Origin: Chromobacterium amazonense
GTDB lineage: Bacteria > Pseudomonadota > Gammaproteobacteria > Burkholderiales > Chromobacteriaceae
Assembly (NCBI RefSeq): GCF_001855565.1
Contig: NZ_MKCR01000027.1
Span: 62,001-126,000, forward strand
Length of the DNA: 64,000 nt
Reading direction: 5' to 3'
In this document: positions 8,772 through 17,973 of the stretch, piece by piece
Position numbering within the stretch: position 1 is the first letter of the stretch
How the letters are laid out: every line of letters starts with the position of its first letter
Notes under the pieces: generated by a model
What the model was told of the DNA's origin: nothing
Databases searched by the model: none
Seen by the model: the letters and a program-made list of their open reading frames with translations, nothing else
Translations under genes and position numbers: made by a program

Positions 8772-8800
8772 TGGTATTGACGTGGTATTAATGTGGTATT
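8772..8800. promoter_or_regulatory. Triple TGGTATT array, 11-base period
   Basis: TGGTATT occurs at 8772-8778, 8783-8789 and 8794-8800, exactly 11 bases apart, so the copies lie on the same helix face. The array ends 110 bases before the GntR start. It is a candidate operator array for autoregulation. The rest of 8473-8909 is intergenic and holds no convincing gene. Confidence 0.55.
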
Positions 8801-8909
8801 ACCGTGCGAGCTGTAACGCAACGACTACGCGGCAGGCTGTTCCGTATCGGGATACCGGCAGGGCTTGACTGGGCTTACACTGCAGTTTTCAGACCACTTT
8901 CGGACGATC

Positions 8910-9644
8910 ATGGAAAACCGCTGGCAAGCATTGAAACCGGATGAAACCCTCAGCACCCCGTTATACCTGCAGCTGTCGCGGAAGCTGGCCGACGCGATCA
9001 ACGCCGGCTGGTGGCAGGCAGACGAGGCGCTGCCGTCGGAACGAACGTTTTCGGAAGAGCTGGGTATTTCGCGGGTGACCGCGCGCAAGGCGATGGATGT
9101 GCTGCTGGAGCAGGGCATGATCCGCCGGCGCCAGGGATCGGGCACCTTCATCACGCCCAGGCTGGAGCAGCCGCTGTCGCGTTTGACCGGCTTTACCGAG
9201 CAGTTGAGGTTGCGCGGCTTCGTGCCGTCCTCGGTATGGCTGGAGCGCGGGGTGTTTCCGCCCAGCAACGAGGAAGTGATCAAGTTGGGGCTGTCGCCGA
9301 CCTCGATGGTGGCGCGGCTGAAGCGCCAGCGCCTCGCCGACGGCGTGGTGATGGCGATTGAGATGAGTACGATGCCGGTGGCGTATCTGCCGGACCCGCA
9401 GTCGGTGGGCACTTCGCTGTATGCCCACCTGGACGCGGCGGGACATTCGGTGGTGCGCGCCCTGCAGCATATCCGGGCGGTGAATGCTTCGGGCGAGATC
9501 GCCCAGCTCGCCGGCATCCGGCCGGGCGAGGCGATGCTGTTGATCACCCGTATCGGCTTCAATGCCGACAATGTGGCGATCGAGCTGACCGATACCTATT
9601 GCCGCAACGATTATTACGACTTTGTAGCCGAACTGAAACGATGA
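8910..9644 (+). CDS. GntR/HutC-family regulator of GlcNAc genes (NagQ/NagR-like)
   Basis: The 244-residue protein has an N-terminal winged HTH (about 18-80, with LPSERTFSEELGISRVTARK and RRRQGSGTFI) and a C-terminal UTRA ligand-binding domain (about 95-240). This is the HutC subfamily architecture of NagQ, NagR and DasR, which sense GlcNAc-6-P or GlcN-6-P. The ATG at 8910 puts the HTH at the usual place; an upstream in-frame start at 8865 would add 15 unconserved residues. Its stop overlaps the nagA start (ATGA). Control of nagA, the SIS gene and the divergent LPMO is inferred from position and shared operator-like repeats. Confidence 0.9.
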   Translation: MENRWQALKPDETLSTPLYLQLSRKLADAINAGWWQADEALPSERTFSEELGISRVTARKAMDVLLEQGMIRRRQGSGTFITPRLEQPLSRLTGFTEQLRLRGFVPSSVWLERGVFPPSNEEVIKLGLSPTSMVARLKRQRLADGVVMAIEMSTMPVAYLPDPQSVGTSLYAHLDAAGHSVVRALQHIRAVNASGEIAQLAGIRPGEAMLLITRIGFNADNVAIELTDTYCRNDYYDFVAELKR

Positions 9645-10762
9645 CCCAGACACAGACCTTGCAGGGCCGCATCCTCACCGCCTCCGGCTGGATGGACGGC
9701 GCCGTGCATCTGGCGGCCGATGGCCGCATCGCAGCGATAGACGCCAGCCTGGCATCGGGCCGGCAGCCGGAACGTTACATTCTGCCCGGCTTCATCGACC
9801 TGCACGTGCACGGCGGCGGCGGCGTGGACATCATGGAGGGCGGCAACGCCGTCTCCCATGTCGCGCGGCTGCACGCCCGTTTCGGCACCACCTCGCTGCT
9901 GGCCACCACCATGACCGCGCCGCCGGAGGAAATCTCCCGCGTGCTGGCGGACATCGGCCGCTGCAGCAAGGAGCGGGCGCCGGCCGGCAGCCGCGTGCTG
10001 GGCGTGCACCTGGAAGGTCCGTACATCAACCCCGGCAAGCTGGGCGCCCAGCCGGACGACGCCTGCCAGGCGGCGATGGCGCAGATCGACGCCTATCGCG
10101 CGCTGGTGCCGATCTCGCTGATCACCCTGGCGCCGGAGATCCCGGGCCACATGGACATTATTCGTCTGCTCAGCGCGCAAGGCGTGCGCGTACAGATGGG
10201 CCACACCCTGGGCAGTTATGAACAGGCGGTGGAAGCCCTGCAGCAGGGCGCGTCCGGCTTTACCCACCTCTTCAATGCGATGACCGGCCTGCATCACCGC
10301 GAGCCCGGCGTCGTCGGCGCGGCCTTGGCGCATGCCGAGTACGCCGAGCTGATCCCCGATCTGCTCCACGTCCATCCGGGCGCCATCCGCACCGCCTTGC
10401 GCGCCATTCCGCGTCTTTACTGCGTCACCGATTCCACCGCCGCCGCCGGCATGCCGGACGGCCAGTACAAACTGGGATCGCACGCGGTGACCAAATGCAT
10501 GGGCGGGGTGCGTCTGGCCGACGGCACCCTGGCTGGCAGCACGCTGACCATGGATCAGGCGCTGCGCAATCTGGTGAAGATCGGCCTGCCGCTGGCGGAT
10601 GCCTCGCACCGCCTGTCGCTGTACCCGGCCGACTATCTGGGCCTGGCCGAACGCGGCCGCCTGGAAGCCGGCGCTTGGGCCGACATCGTGGTGATGGACC
10701 CGGAACTGAATTTGCAGCAAGTCTACGTTGAGGGAGAGGAAATTGGCCTCGTTGATGCTTGA
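9641..10762 (+). CDS. nagA: N-acetylglucosamine-6-phosphate deacetylase
   Basis: NagA removes acetate from GlcNAc-6-P, the first cytosolic step after PTS uptake. The 373 residues are typical. The amidohydrolase metal site begins at PGFIDLHVHGGGGVDIM (about 50-66). HLEGPYINPGKLGAQ near 122 carries the metal-binding Glu, QMGHTLG and GFTHLFNAMTGLHHREPG supply further His ligands, and VTDSTAAAGMPDG carries the catalytic Asp. The ATG at 9641 overlaps the GntR stop by 4 bases. The stop overlaps the next gene start, so the three genes are translationally coupled. Confidence 0.95.
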   Translation: MTQTQTLQGRILTASGWMDGAVHLAADGRIAAIDASLASGRQPERYILPGFIDLHVHGGGGVDIMEGGNAVSHVARLHARFGTTSLLATTMTAPPEEISRVLADIGRCSKERAPAGSRVLGVHLEGPYINPGKLGAQPDDACQAAMAQIDAYRALVPISLITLAPEIPGHMDIIRLLSAQGVRVQMGHTLGSYEQAVEALQQGASGFTHLFNAMTGLHHREPGVVGAALAHAEYAELIPDLLHVHPGAIRTALRAIPRLYCVTDSTAAAGMPDGQYKLGSHAVTKCMGGVRLADGTLAGSTLTMDQALRNLVKIGLPLADASHRLSLYPADYLGLAERGRLEAGAWADIVVMDPELNLQQVYVEGEEIGLVDA

Positions 10763-11765
10763 AGAAGCGCTGTACGCCGCCGAAGCGGTGGCCGCGCAAC
10801 ATATGTACGCCGATGAAGGCCTGGCCGCGCTGGGGCGCGAACTGGCCCGCATCCGTCCGCAGCTGGCGCTGACCGTGGCCCGCGGCAGTTCCGACCACGC
10901 CGCCAGCTATTTCGCCTATCTGGCGATGCAGCGCCTCGGCGTGCCGGTGGTGTCGCTGCCGATGTCCATCGTCACGCTGCACCAGTCGCCGTTGGCGGTG
11001 AAGGGGCAGCTGGCCGTCGCGGTATCGCAGTCGGGCCAAAGCCCGGACCTGGTCGACACCATGAAGGCCCTGTCCGATGCCGGCGCCCATACCGTGGCCT
11101 TGGTCAACAAGCCGCACTCGCCATTGGCGGAAGCCTGTCATTGGGCGGCCCCGCTGTGCGCCGGCGAGGAAAAGAGCGTCGCCGCTACCAAAAGCTACAT
11201 CACCGCGCTGTCCGCCGTGGCCCGCCTGGTGGCCCACTGGCAGAACGACGCGGGCCTCTTGGCCGCGCTGGAGAACCTGCCGCAACGCCTGACCGAGGCC
11301 GCCGCCCAAGACTGGTCCGCCGCAATCGAGGTGCTGCAGTCGGCGGAACGCATCATGGTGGTGGGCCGCGGCCTGGGATTCGCCGTGGCGCTGGAAGCGG
11401 CCCTGAAATTCAAGGAAACCTGCGCGATCCAGGCCGAAGCCTTCTCCGGCGCCGAGATCAAGCACGGCCCGATGGCGCTGATCGACGAAGGCTATCCGCT
11501 GTTGGTGTTCGCCCCGCGCGGACCGGAGCAGCAGGGCCTGATCGCCCTAGCCGCCGAGATGCGCGGCCGCGGCGCCAAGGTCTTGCTGGCCGCGCCGGCC
11601 GACGTGGAAAGCCGCGACCTGACGCTGAGCGTGGCCGATGACGAGGCGCTGGACCCGCTGCTGGCGATCCAGAGCTTCTATCTGATGGCGGCCCGCCTGT
11701 CCGAGGCGCGCGGCCTGAATCCCGACGTGCCGCGCCACCTGTCCAAGGTGACTTGCACCCGCTGA
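10755..11765 (+). CDS. SIS-domain glucosamine-6-phosphate deaminase (NagB-II type)
   Basis: This 336-residue protein has two SIS sugar-isomerase domains and no glutaminase domain. It resembles the isomerase half of GlmS, as do the NagB-II deaminases that replace classical NagB in several proteobacteria. Motifs are ARGSSDHAASYFAYL near 45, SQSGQSPDLVDTM near 93, EEKSVAATKSY near 137, and EIKHGPMALID near 233. The predicted reaction is GlcN-6-P to fructose-6-P plus ammonia. The ATG at 10755 overlaps the nagA end. A TTG at 10743 sits closer to the GGAGAGGA ribosome site and may be the true start. Deaminase function is inferred from context. Confidence 0.85.
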   Translation: MLEEALYAAEAVAAQHMYADEGLAALGRELARIRPQLALTVARGSSDHAASYFAYLAMQRLGVPVVSLPMSIVTLHQSPLAVKGQLAVAVSQSGQSPDLVDTMKALSDAGAHTVALVNKPHSPLAEACHWAAPLCAGEEKSVAATKSYITALSAVARLVAHWQNDAGLLAALENLPQRLTEAAAQDWSAAIEVLQSAERIMVVGRGLGFAVALEAALKFKETCAIQAEAFSGAEIKHGPMALIDEGYPLLVFAPRGPEQQGLIALAAEMRGRGAKVLLAAPADVESRDLTLSVADDEALDPLLAIQSFYLMAARLSEARGLNPDVPRHLSKVTCTR

Positions 11766-11846
11766 GGCGGGCGCGCGCCGCGATGCGAAGGTTTCCCCGC
11801 CGCGTCGAAGGCTGTTTGGCCTGTAGACGCTTCCAGACCGTGGCGG

Positions 11847-11871
11847 CCCGCGGGGCGTCTCCCCCCGCGGG
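11847..11871 (+). terminator. Possible terminator between the SIS gene and the PTS gene
   Basis: CCCGCGGGG and CCCCGCGGG form a perfect 9-bp G/C stem followed only by TTT. It may attenuate readthrough into the PTS gene. The remainder of the 274-base gap shows no copy of the TGGTATT element. Confidence 0.45.
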
Positions 11872-12039
11872 TTTCGCCGGGCCGGATGCCTAAGGGACGG
11901 GGAAGACGCAGGAGACGGATGCGCGGGGACCGATGTTGTCACCCTCTGCCTGTGCCGGGCGCGGGGAATCTAAAGCTGTAAAGCGCTGGGGAGCCGCCGT
12001 TTGACAAGACGGCACCAGAATTAACCTGGGAGAGATCTT

Positions 12040-13722
12040 GTGAGTACTACCAACAAATTTGCAGGCATACAGCAGCTGGGGCGCGCCCTGATGCTGCCTA
12101 TCGCCGTGCTGCCGGTCGCCGGCCTGCTGCTGCGCTTGGGCCAGCCCGACCTGCTGGATATCAAATTCATGGCGCAGGCGGGTGACGCCATTTTCAGCAA
12201 CCTGGCGCTGATCTTCGCCATCGGCGTGGCGGTGGGCTTCGCCAAGGATGGCAACGGCACGTCCGGCCTGGCCGGCGCCATCGGTTTCCTGGTGCTGACC
12301 GCCGTGCTGAAGGTGATCGACGAAAAGATCAATATGGGTGTGCTGTCCGGCATTCTGTCCGGCCTGATCGCCGGGTATCTGTACAACCGCTATAAGGACA
12401 TCAAGCTGCCCAGCTATCTGGCCTTCTTCGGCGGCAAGCGCTTCGTGCCCATTGTGACGGGCTTTGGCATGCTGGTGCTCGGGGCGGTGCTCGGCTATGT
12501 TTGGCCCCCGGTGCAGCATGGCATTGACGCCGTGGGCAAATGGCTGATCGCCACCGGGGAAGTGGGCGTATTCTTCTACGGCGTGCTCAACCGCGTTCTG
12601 ATCGTCACCGGCCTGCACCACATCCTCAACAATATCGTCTGGTTCCAAGTGGGCGACTTCACCACTGCCGCCGGCAAGGTGGTGCATGGCGACCTGACCC
12701 GCTTTTTCGCCGGCGACAAGACTGCCGGCATGTTCATGGCTGGCATGTTCCCGGTGATGATGTTCGGCCTGCCGGCCGCCTGCCTGGCGATGTACCGCAC
12801 CGCCAAGCCGGAAAACAAAGCGGCCGTAGGCGGCTTGCTGTTCTCCATGGCGCTGACCGCCATGCTGACCGGCGTGACCGAACCCGTAGAATTCGCCTTC
12901 ATGTTCCTGGCCCCGGTGCTGTACGGCATCCATGCGGTGCTGACCGGCCTGTCCATGGCCATCATGCAGACGCTGGGCGTGAAACTGGGCTTCGGCTTCT
13001 CCGCCGGCCTGTTCGACTACGTCATCAACTATGGCATCGCCACCAAGCCGCTGCTGCTGTTGCCGGTGGGCGCGGTCTACTTTGCCGTCTACTACGCGCT
13101 GTTCGTGTTCTTCATCAAGAAGTTCGATCTGAAGACCCCGGGCCGCGAGGATGTGGCCGTGGCGGTGGCTGACGTTGCCGCCGGCACCGGCCGCGCGCGC
13201 GCCTTCATCGACGCGCTGGGCGGCGCCGCCAATCTGAAATCGGTTGACGCCTGCACCACCCGCCTGCGTCTGCAGGTGGCCAGCAATGAGCAAGTGAACG
13301 AAGCCGCCTTGAAGGCGCTGGGTTCCCGCGGTCTGATCAAGCCTGCTGCCGGCAGCGTGCAAGTGGTGTTGGGACCGGAAGCCGATCTGATCGCCGACGA
13401 AATCCGCAATACCTTGGCCTCCGGCGCAAGCGCCCCGGCGCCGCAAGCGGCCGCTGAGAAGCTGGTGTCGGCCGCCGCCGCCAACGGCGCCAGCATCGAC
13501 AAGGCGAGCTGGCTGGCTGCTTTGGGGGGCGAGGGCAATGTGCGCAAGGTGGACGTGGTGGCCGGCAGCCGGCTGCGCGTGGAAGTGGCCGACGCGGCAC
13601 GCGTGGACCAGGCGGCGCTGCAACAGCTGGGCGCCAGCGGCGTCACCTCGGTGTCGTCTACCGTATTGCACGTGGTTCTGCAAGGCGACGCCACCCCTTA
13701 CGCGGCGGTTTTACAGGCCTGA
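12040..13722 (+). CDS. nagE: PTS permease for N-acetylglucosamine, IIC-IIB plus a degenerate second IIB
   Basis: This inner-membrane permease takes up and phosphorylates GlcNAc. The IIC domain spans about 1-370 (QQLGRALMLPIAVLPVAGLL start, VTEPVEFAFMFLAPVLYG near 285). A normal IIB domain follows with phosphorylatable Cys405 in DACTTRLRL. A second IIB-like repeat at about 485-555 keeps the fold residues (ALGGEGNVRKVD, SRLRVEV) but has no Cys at the phosphorylation site. No IIA domain is present, so IIA, HPr and EI must come from elsewhere. The GTG start at 12040 has TGGGAGAG upstream. Glucose specificity is possible, but the nag neighbours favour GlcNAc. Confidence 0.88.
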   Translation: MSTTNKFAGIQQLGRALMLPIAVLPVAGLLLRLGQPDLLDIKFMAQAGDAIFSNLALIFAIGVAVGFAKDGNGTSGLAGAIGFLVLTAVLKVIDEKINMGVLSGILSGLIAGYLYNRYKDIKLPSYLAFFGGKRFVPIVTGFGMLVLGAVLGYVWPPVQHGIDAVGKWLIATGEVGVFFYGVLNRVLIVTGLHHILNNIVWFQVGDFTTAAGKVVHGDLTRFFAGDKTAGMFMAGMFPVMMFGLPAACLAMYRTAKPENKAAVGGLLFSMALTAMLTGVTEPVEFAFMFLAPVLYGIHAVLTGLSMAIMQTLGVKLGFGFSAGLFDYVINYGIATKPLLLLPVGAVYFAVYYALFVFFIKKFDLKTPGREDVAVAVADVAAGTGRARAFIDALGGAANLKSVDACTTRLRLQVASNEQVNEAALKALGSRGLIKPAAGSVQVVLGPEADLIADEIRNTLASGASAPAPQAAAEKLVSAAAANGASIDKASWLAALGGEGNVRKVDVVAGSRLRVEVADAARVDQAALQQLGASGVTSVSSTVLHVVLQGDATPYAAVLQA

Positions 13723-13786
13723 AGCGGCAAAATGATCAACATTTGATGTAGCGTGTTGATTACATTGTGAAATGAGTGGAAAGTGA

Positions 13787-13821
13787 CAGCGCAAGGCGGG
13801 AAATCGGCCTTGCGCTGTTTT
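13787..13821 (+). terminator. Intrinsic terminator after the PTS gene
   Basis: CAGCGCAAGGC and GCCTTGCGCTG form a perfect 11-bp stem, followed by TTTTCTT. It separates the PTS gene from gapA. Confidence 0.9.
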
Positions 13822-13917
13822 CTTAAGGACATGCGCGGCCTTGGCCGCGATCCGAATTCGCTATTTCGATGGCGTCGTTACCACCATCGAATCATTCATT
13901 GAGCTGTCACAAGCTGA

Positions 13918-14931
<1,014 letters not shown>

Positions 14932-14965
14932 GCCTGATCGAGTAAGGGAGAGTTGTTCTCTGTTC

Positions 14966-14999
14966 CGGCTGGCGCCCGCAAGGGCCCCAGCCGTTTTTT
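14966..14999 (+). terminator. Intrinsic terminator of gapA
   Basis: CGGCTGG and CCAGCCG pair around a G/C-rich loop and are followed by T6. The T run touches the stop codon of the convergent Lrp gene. Confidence 0.88.
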
Positions 15000-15442
15000 C
15001 ATTCGTCTTCGTGCAGCGCGGGCATGCGCGGCGGCACCGGCATGTCGATGATGATCGAGGTCTTGGTGTCGCCGAACTGCATCAGCCGCGCGATCAGCGC
15101 CTGCAGCGCCGGCATGGTGTCCACCGCCACCCGTATCATCAGGCCGCTGGTGCCGGTGATGGACGCGCACTCTATCACTTCCGGCGTCTTGCGGATCTCG
15201 TCCACCACCACGTAGTACTCCAGGTGCTTGACTGTCAATTCGATCAGGCAGGAAATCGGCAGGCCGACCCGCGCTGGGTCGATCTGCGCGCGGTAGGCGG
15301 TGATCACGCCGGTCTGTTCCAGCTTGGCTACGCGGTCCGCCACCGCCGGCGCCGACAGGTTCACGCGCCGCGCCAATTCCGCGAAGCTGACTCTGGCATT
15401 TTCGTGCAGTGCGGCGAGGATTTTTCGATCAAATCTATCCAT
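14999..15442 (-). CDS. Lrp/AsnC-family transcriptional regulator
   Basis: The 147-residue protein has an N-terminal HTH (LAALHENARVSFAELARRVN, then SAPAVADRVAKLEQTGVI) and a C-terminal RAM/AsnC effector domain (about 65-140). These proteins form octamers and sense amino acids. ATG at 15442 gives the family-standard MDRFDRKILAAL start; an upstream in-frame start would add 13 unconserved residues. No strong ribosome site precedes it. The target is not evident because no amino-acid gene lies divergently within 400 bases. Confidence 0.9.
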   Translation of the reverse strand: MDRFDRKILAALHENARVSFAELARRVNLSAPAVADRVAKLEQTGVITAYRAQIDPARVGLPISCLIELTVKHLEYYVVVDEIRKTPEVIECASITGTSGLMIRVAVDTMPALQALIARLMQFGDTKTSIIIDMPVPPRMPALHEDE

Positions 15443-15544
15443 GTTTTGATTGTAAGGTGGAATATTTAAACAAACAGGCAAACGAAGGCAAAAGCGGAAA
15501 AAATCCTTCGATTTTTATGCTCGCGTAGCGGAATTGCTACGTAG

Positions 15545-15740
15545 AATGCACCCCGTAATCAGGAGCAGGCGGCATGTCCCGCCTCCTGTTCCTCTCCAAG
15601 ATTGGTTGCGGATGAGCGTGTCGCTCGACCCCCTCATTTGAGACTGTCCTGGTGATCTCTTTGTCCCTGGTCTCTTGTCAGATCAATGTTTTGACGACGA
15701 CCATTCCGGGTCTGCCGCAGCGGCAGGCCCGTTTTTTTTG
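15545..15740 (+). ncRNA. Candidate small RNA upstream of phoB
   Basis: This 420-base gap between two regulators holds no ORF with coding character but ends in a strong intrinsic terminator at 15708-15740. A possible -10 (TAGAAT) lies at about 15540. The predicted transcript has a hairpin near 15565-15590 with C/T-rich single strands (CCTCCTGTTCCTCTCC), which could pair with ribosome-binding sites. I do not recognise it as a known family. Transcription is inferred. Confidence 0.4.
15708..15740 (+). terminator. Intrinsic terminator with no upstream gene
   Basis: CGGGTCTGCCGC pairs with GCGGCAGGCCCG (one mismatch, tight loop) and is followed by T8. The nearest upstream gene is on the other strand, so it should end an unannotated plus-strand transcript. 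Confidence 0.85.
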
Positions 15741-15796
15741 GCGGTCATGGAACTTGCGGCAAGGATGCGGCACAATGCTCGCGAACGTTTCAAGAC

Positions 15797-15815
15797 ATGT
15801 CATATTAGTGTCATC
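15797..15815 (+). promoter_or_regulatory. Pho box before phoBR
   Basis: Two TGTCAT half-sites at 15798-15803 and 15809-15814 are spaced 11 bases start to start, separated by an A/T-rich spacer. This is the PhoB-binding arrangement. It lies 47 bases before the phoB start and implies autoactivation under phosphate limitation. Confidence 0.85.
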
Positions 15816-15861
15816 TGGCGTTTGTATCCTTGCCACAAAATCAAACCGAGGATAGCCGAAT

Positions 15862-16551
15862 ATGGCCGCCAATATCTTGCTCGTGGAAGACGAACCGGCG
15901 ATTCAGGAGCTGATCGCCTTCAACCTGGCCCAGGCCGGCCATCATGTGCTGCGCGCCGGCACCGCCGAGGCGGCGCTGACGCTGGTGAGGAACGCGCTGC
16001 CGGACTTGGTGCTGCTGGACTGGATGCTGCCCGGCGCCAGCGGCGTGGATGTGGCCAAGCGCTTGCGCGCCGACGAGCGCACCCGCGACATCCCCATCAT
16101 CATGCTCACCGCCCGCTCCGACGAGCAGGACAAGATCATCGGCTTGGAAACCGGGGCCGACGACTATATCACCAAGCCGTTTTCGCCGCGCGAACTGCTG
16201 GCCCGCATCAAGGCGGTGCTGCGCCGCCGCGCGCCGCAGATGACCGACGACGCCGTCGACGTGCAGGGCCTGCGCCTGGACCCGGTGACCCACCGCGTCA
16301 CCGGCCACGGCAATGTGATCGATCTGGGGCCGACCGAGTTTCGCCTGCTGCATTTCTTCATGACCCATCCCGAGCGCGTCCATTCACGCGCCCAGTTGCT
16401 GGATCAGGTGTGGGGCGACCACGTCTTCGTCGAGGAGCGCACCGTGGACGTGCATATCCGCCGCCTGCGCAGCGCGCTGGAAGGCACCAAGCACGATGGC
16501 TTGATACAGACGGTTCGCGGCACCGGCTACCGTTTCTCCGTGCAGCAGTAG
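15862..16551 (+). CDS. phoB: Phosphate response regulator PhoB
   Basis: PhoB is an OmpR-type response regulator that activates phosphate-starvation genes. The 229 residues comprise a receiver domain (1-120; acidic pair in VEDEPAIQ, phospho-Asp in LVLLDWMLPG near 53, conserved Lys in TKPFSPREL near 105) and a winged-helix DNA-binding domain (130-229; HSRAQLLDQVWG, VDVHIRRLRSAL, TVRGTGYRF). phoR starts 7 bases after its stop, and a Pho box lies upstream. Confidence 0.95.
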   Translation: MAANILLVEDEPAIQELIAFNLAQAGHHVLRAGTAEAALTLVRNALPDLVLLDWMLPGASGVDVAKRLRADERTRDIPIIMLTARSDEQDKIIGLETGADDYITKPFSPRELLARIKAVLRRRAPQMTDDAVDVQGLRLDPVTHRVTGHGNVIDLGPTEFRLLHFFMTHPERVHSRAQLLDQVWGDHVFVEERTVDVHIRRLRSALEGTKHDGLIQTVRGTGYRFSVQQ

Positions 16552-16557
16552 GCCGCG

Positions 16558-17865
16558 ATGCGCGAATTCCTGCAACGCACCGCCCTGTGGCTGGCGGCCA
16601 TCACGGTCATCAGCTGCGGTTTCTGGGTCTTATCGTCGGCCGACGCCGCGCTGCTGGCGCTGGCGATTTGCCTGGGCGCCTGGCTCGCTTTCAATCTATA
16701 TCACATCGCGTTGCTGATGCGCTGGCTGCGCCATCCGGTGCCGGAGCGGGTGCCGGACGGCTTTGGCGTCTGGCATACCGTGTTCATGACCCTGTACCGC
16801 ACCATGCGCACGCAAAGCCAGAGCAAGAAAAAGCTCACCCATGTGCTGGAGCGCTTCATCAACGCCGGCGAGGCGATGCCGGACGGCGTGGTGGTGCTGG
16901 ACGAGCTGGACCGCATCGAGTGGATCAATCCGATGGCGGTGGAGCATCTGGGGCTGGACCGCAAGCGCGACGTCGGCAACCAGATTCTCAACTTGATCCG
17001 TCAGCCGGCCTTCCACGCGTATATGAAGAACGCCAGTTTCAGCCAGCCGCTGACGCTGACCTTTAGCCAGCCGCGCGAGCTGGTGATCTCGCTGCAATTG
17101 GTGCCGTTCGACTCCACCCGCAAACTGCTTTTGACGCGCGACATCACCCAGCTGGAGCGGGTGCAGACGGTGCACCGCGATTTCGTCGCCAACGTTTCGC
17201 ATGAGTTGCGCACGCCGCTGACCGTGGTGGGCGGCTTTCTGGAGACGCTCAGCGACATGCCCGAGGTGAACGACCAAATGTTCCGCCAGTTCCTGCCCAT
17301 GATGATGGAGCAGTCGCGGCGGATGCAGAGCCTGGTGGAAGACCTGCTGACGCTGTCCAAGCTGGAAAACAGCCCGAAGGCCGTCAATTCCGAGCGGGTG
17401 GACATGCGCGACATGCTGGACACGCTGATGGTGGAGGCTGAAGGGCTGTCGCAGGGCCGCCATCAGGTCAAGCTGCTGCGCAACTGCGACTGCGGCCTGT
17501 GGGGTAGCAGCCAGGAGCTGCATTCCGCCTTCGGCAATCTGGTGTCCAATGCCGTGCGCTACACGCCGGAAGGCGGCAGCATCACGCTGGCCTGGCAGGA
17601 CGAGGGCGATCAGCTGCGCTTCTCGGTCAGCGATACCGGCATCGGCATTCCGCGCGAGCACATCCCGCGGCTGACCGAGCGCTTTTACCGCGTGGACCGA
17701 GGCCGCTCGCGCGGCAGCGGCGGCACCGGCCTGGGCCTCGCCATCGTCAAGCACGTGCTGGCGCGGCATCATGCCCGGCTGGAGATCAAGAGCGAGCCGG
17801 ACAAGGGCAGCACCTTCAGCGTGGTGTTCCCGCGCGAACGCCGCCACGACAGCCAGGCCGCCTGA
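16558..17865 (+). CDS. phoR: Phosphate sensor histidine kinase PhoR
   Basis: PhoR is the membrane kinase partner of PhoB. Two N-terminal membrane segments (about 8-50) are followed by a PAS-like region (about 95-190), then the HisKA domain with phospho-acceptor His in FVANVSHELRTPLT near 215, and the HATPase domain (NLVSNAVRYTPEGG, SDTGIGIPREHI, GSGGTGLGLAIVKHVL). The 435-residue length and the lack of a large periplasmic domain are typical of PhoR, which reads phosphate status through the Pst/PhoU complex. Confidence 0.94.
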   Translation: MREFLQRTALWLAAITVISCGFWVLSSADAALLALAICLGAWLAFNLYHIALLMRWLRHPVPERVPDGFGVWHTVFMTLYRTMRTQSQSKKKLTHVLERFINAGEAMPDGVVVLDELDRIEWINPMAVEHLGLDRKRDVGNQILNLIRQPAFHAYMKNASFSQPLTLTFSQPRELVISLQLVPFDSTRKLLLTRDITQLERVQTVHRDFVANVSHELRTPLTVVGGFLETLSDMPEVNDQMFRQFLPMMMEQSRRMQSLVEDLLTLSKLENSPKAVNSERVDMRDMLDTLMVEAEGLSQGRHQVKLLRNCDCGLWGSSQELHSAFGNLVSNAVRYTPEGGSITLAWQDEGDQLRFSVSDTGIGIPREHIPRLTERFYRVDRGRSRGSGGTGLGLAIVKHVLARHHARLEIKSEPDKGSTFSVVFPRERRHDSQAA

Positions 17866-17973
17866 TCCCGTTCGATCCAGCGCAAACCGCCGCGACAATT
17901 TTCTTGGCGCGGCGGTTGCGGCGCGCTACGATGTCTGTCTTTACCTCAAGCAATTCCCCCTGGACGCCTCACC

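Noticed and set aside
8647-8868. Plus-strand 73-codon ORF in the chitin intergenic region
   Set aside because: It runs through the TGGTATT array and has no ribosome site or recognisable features.
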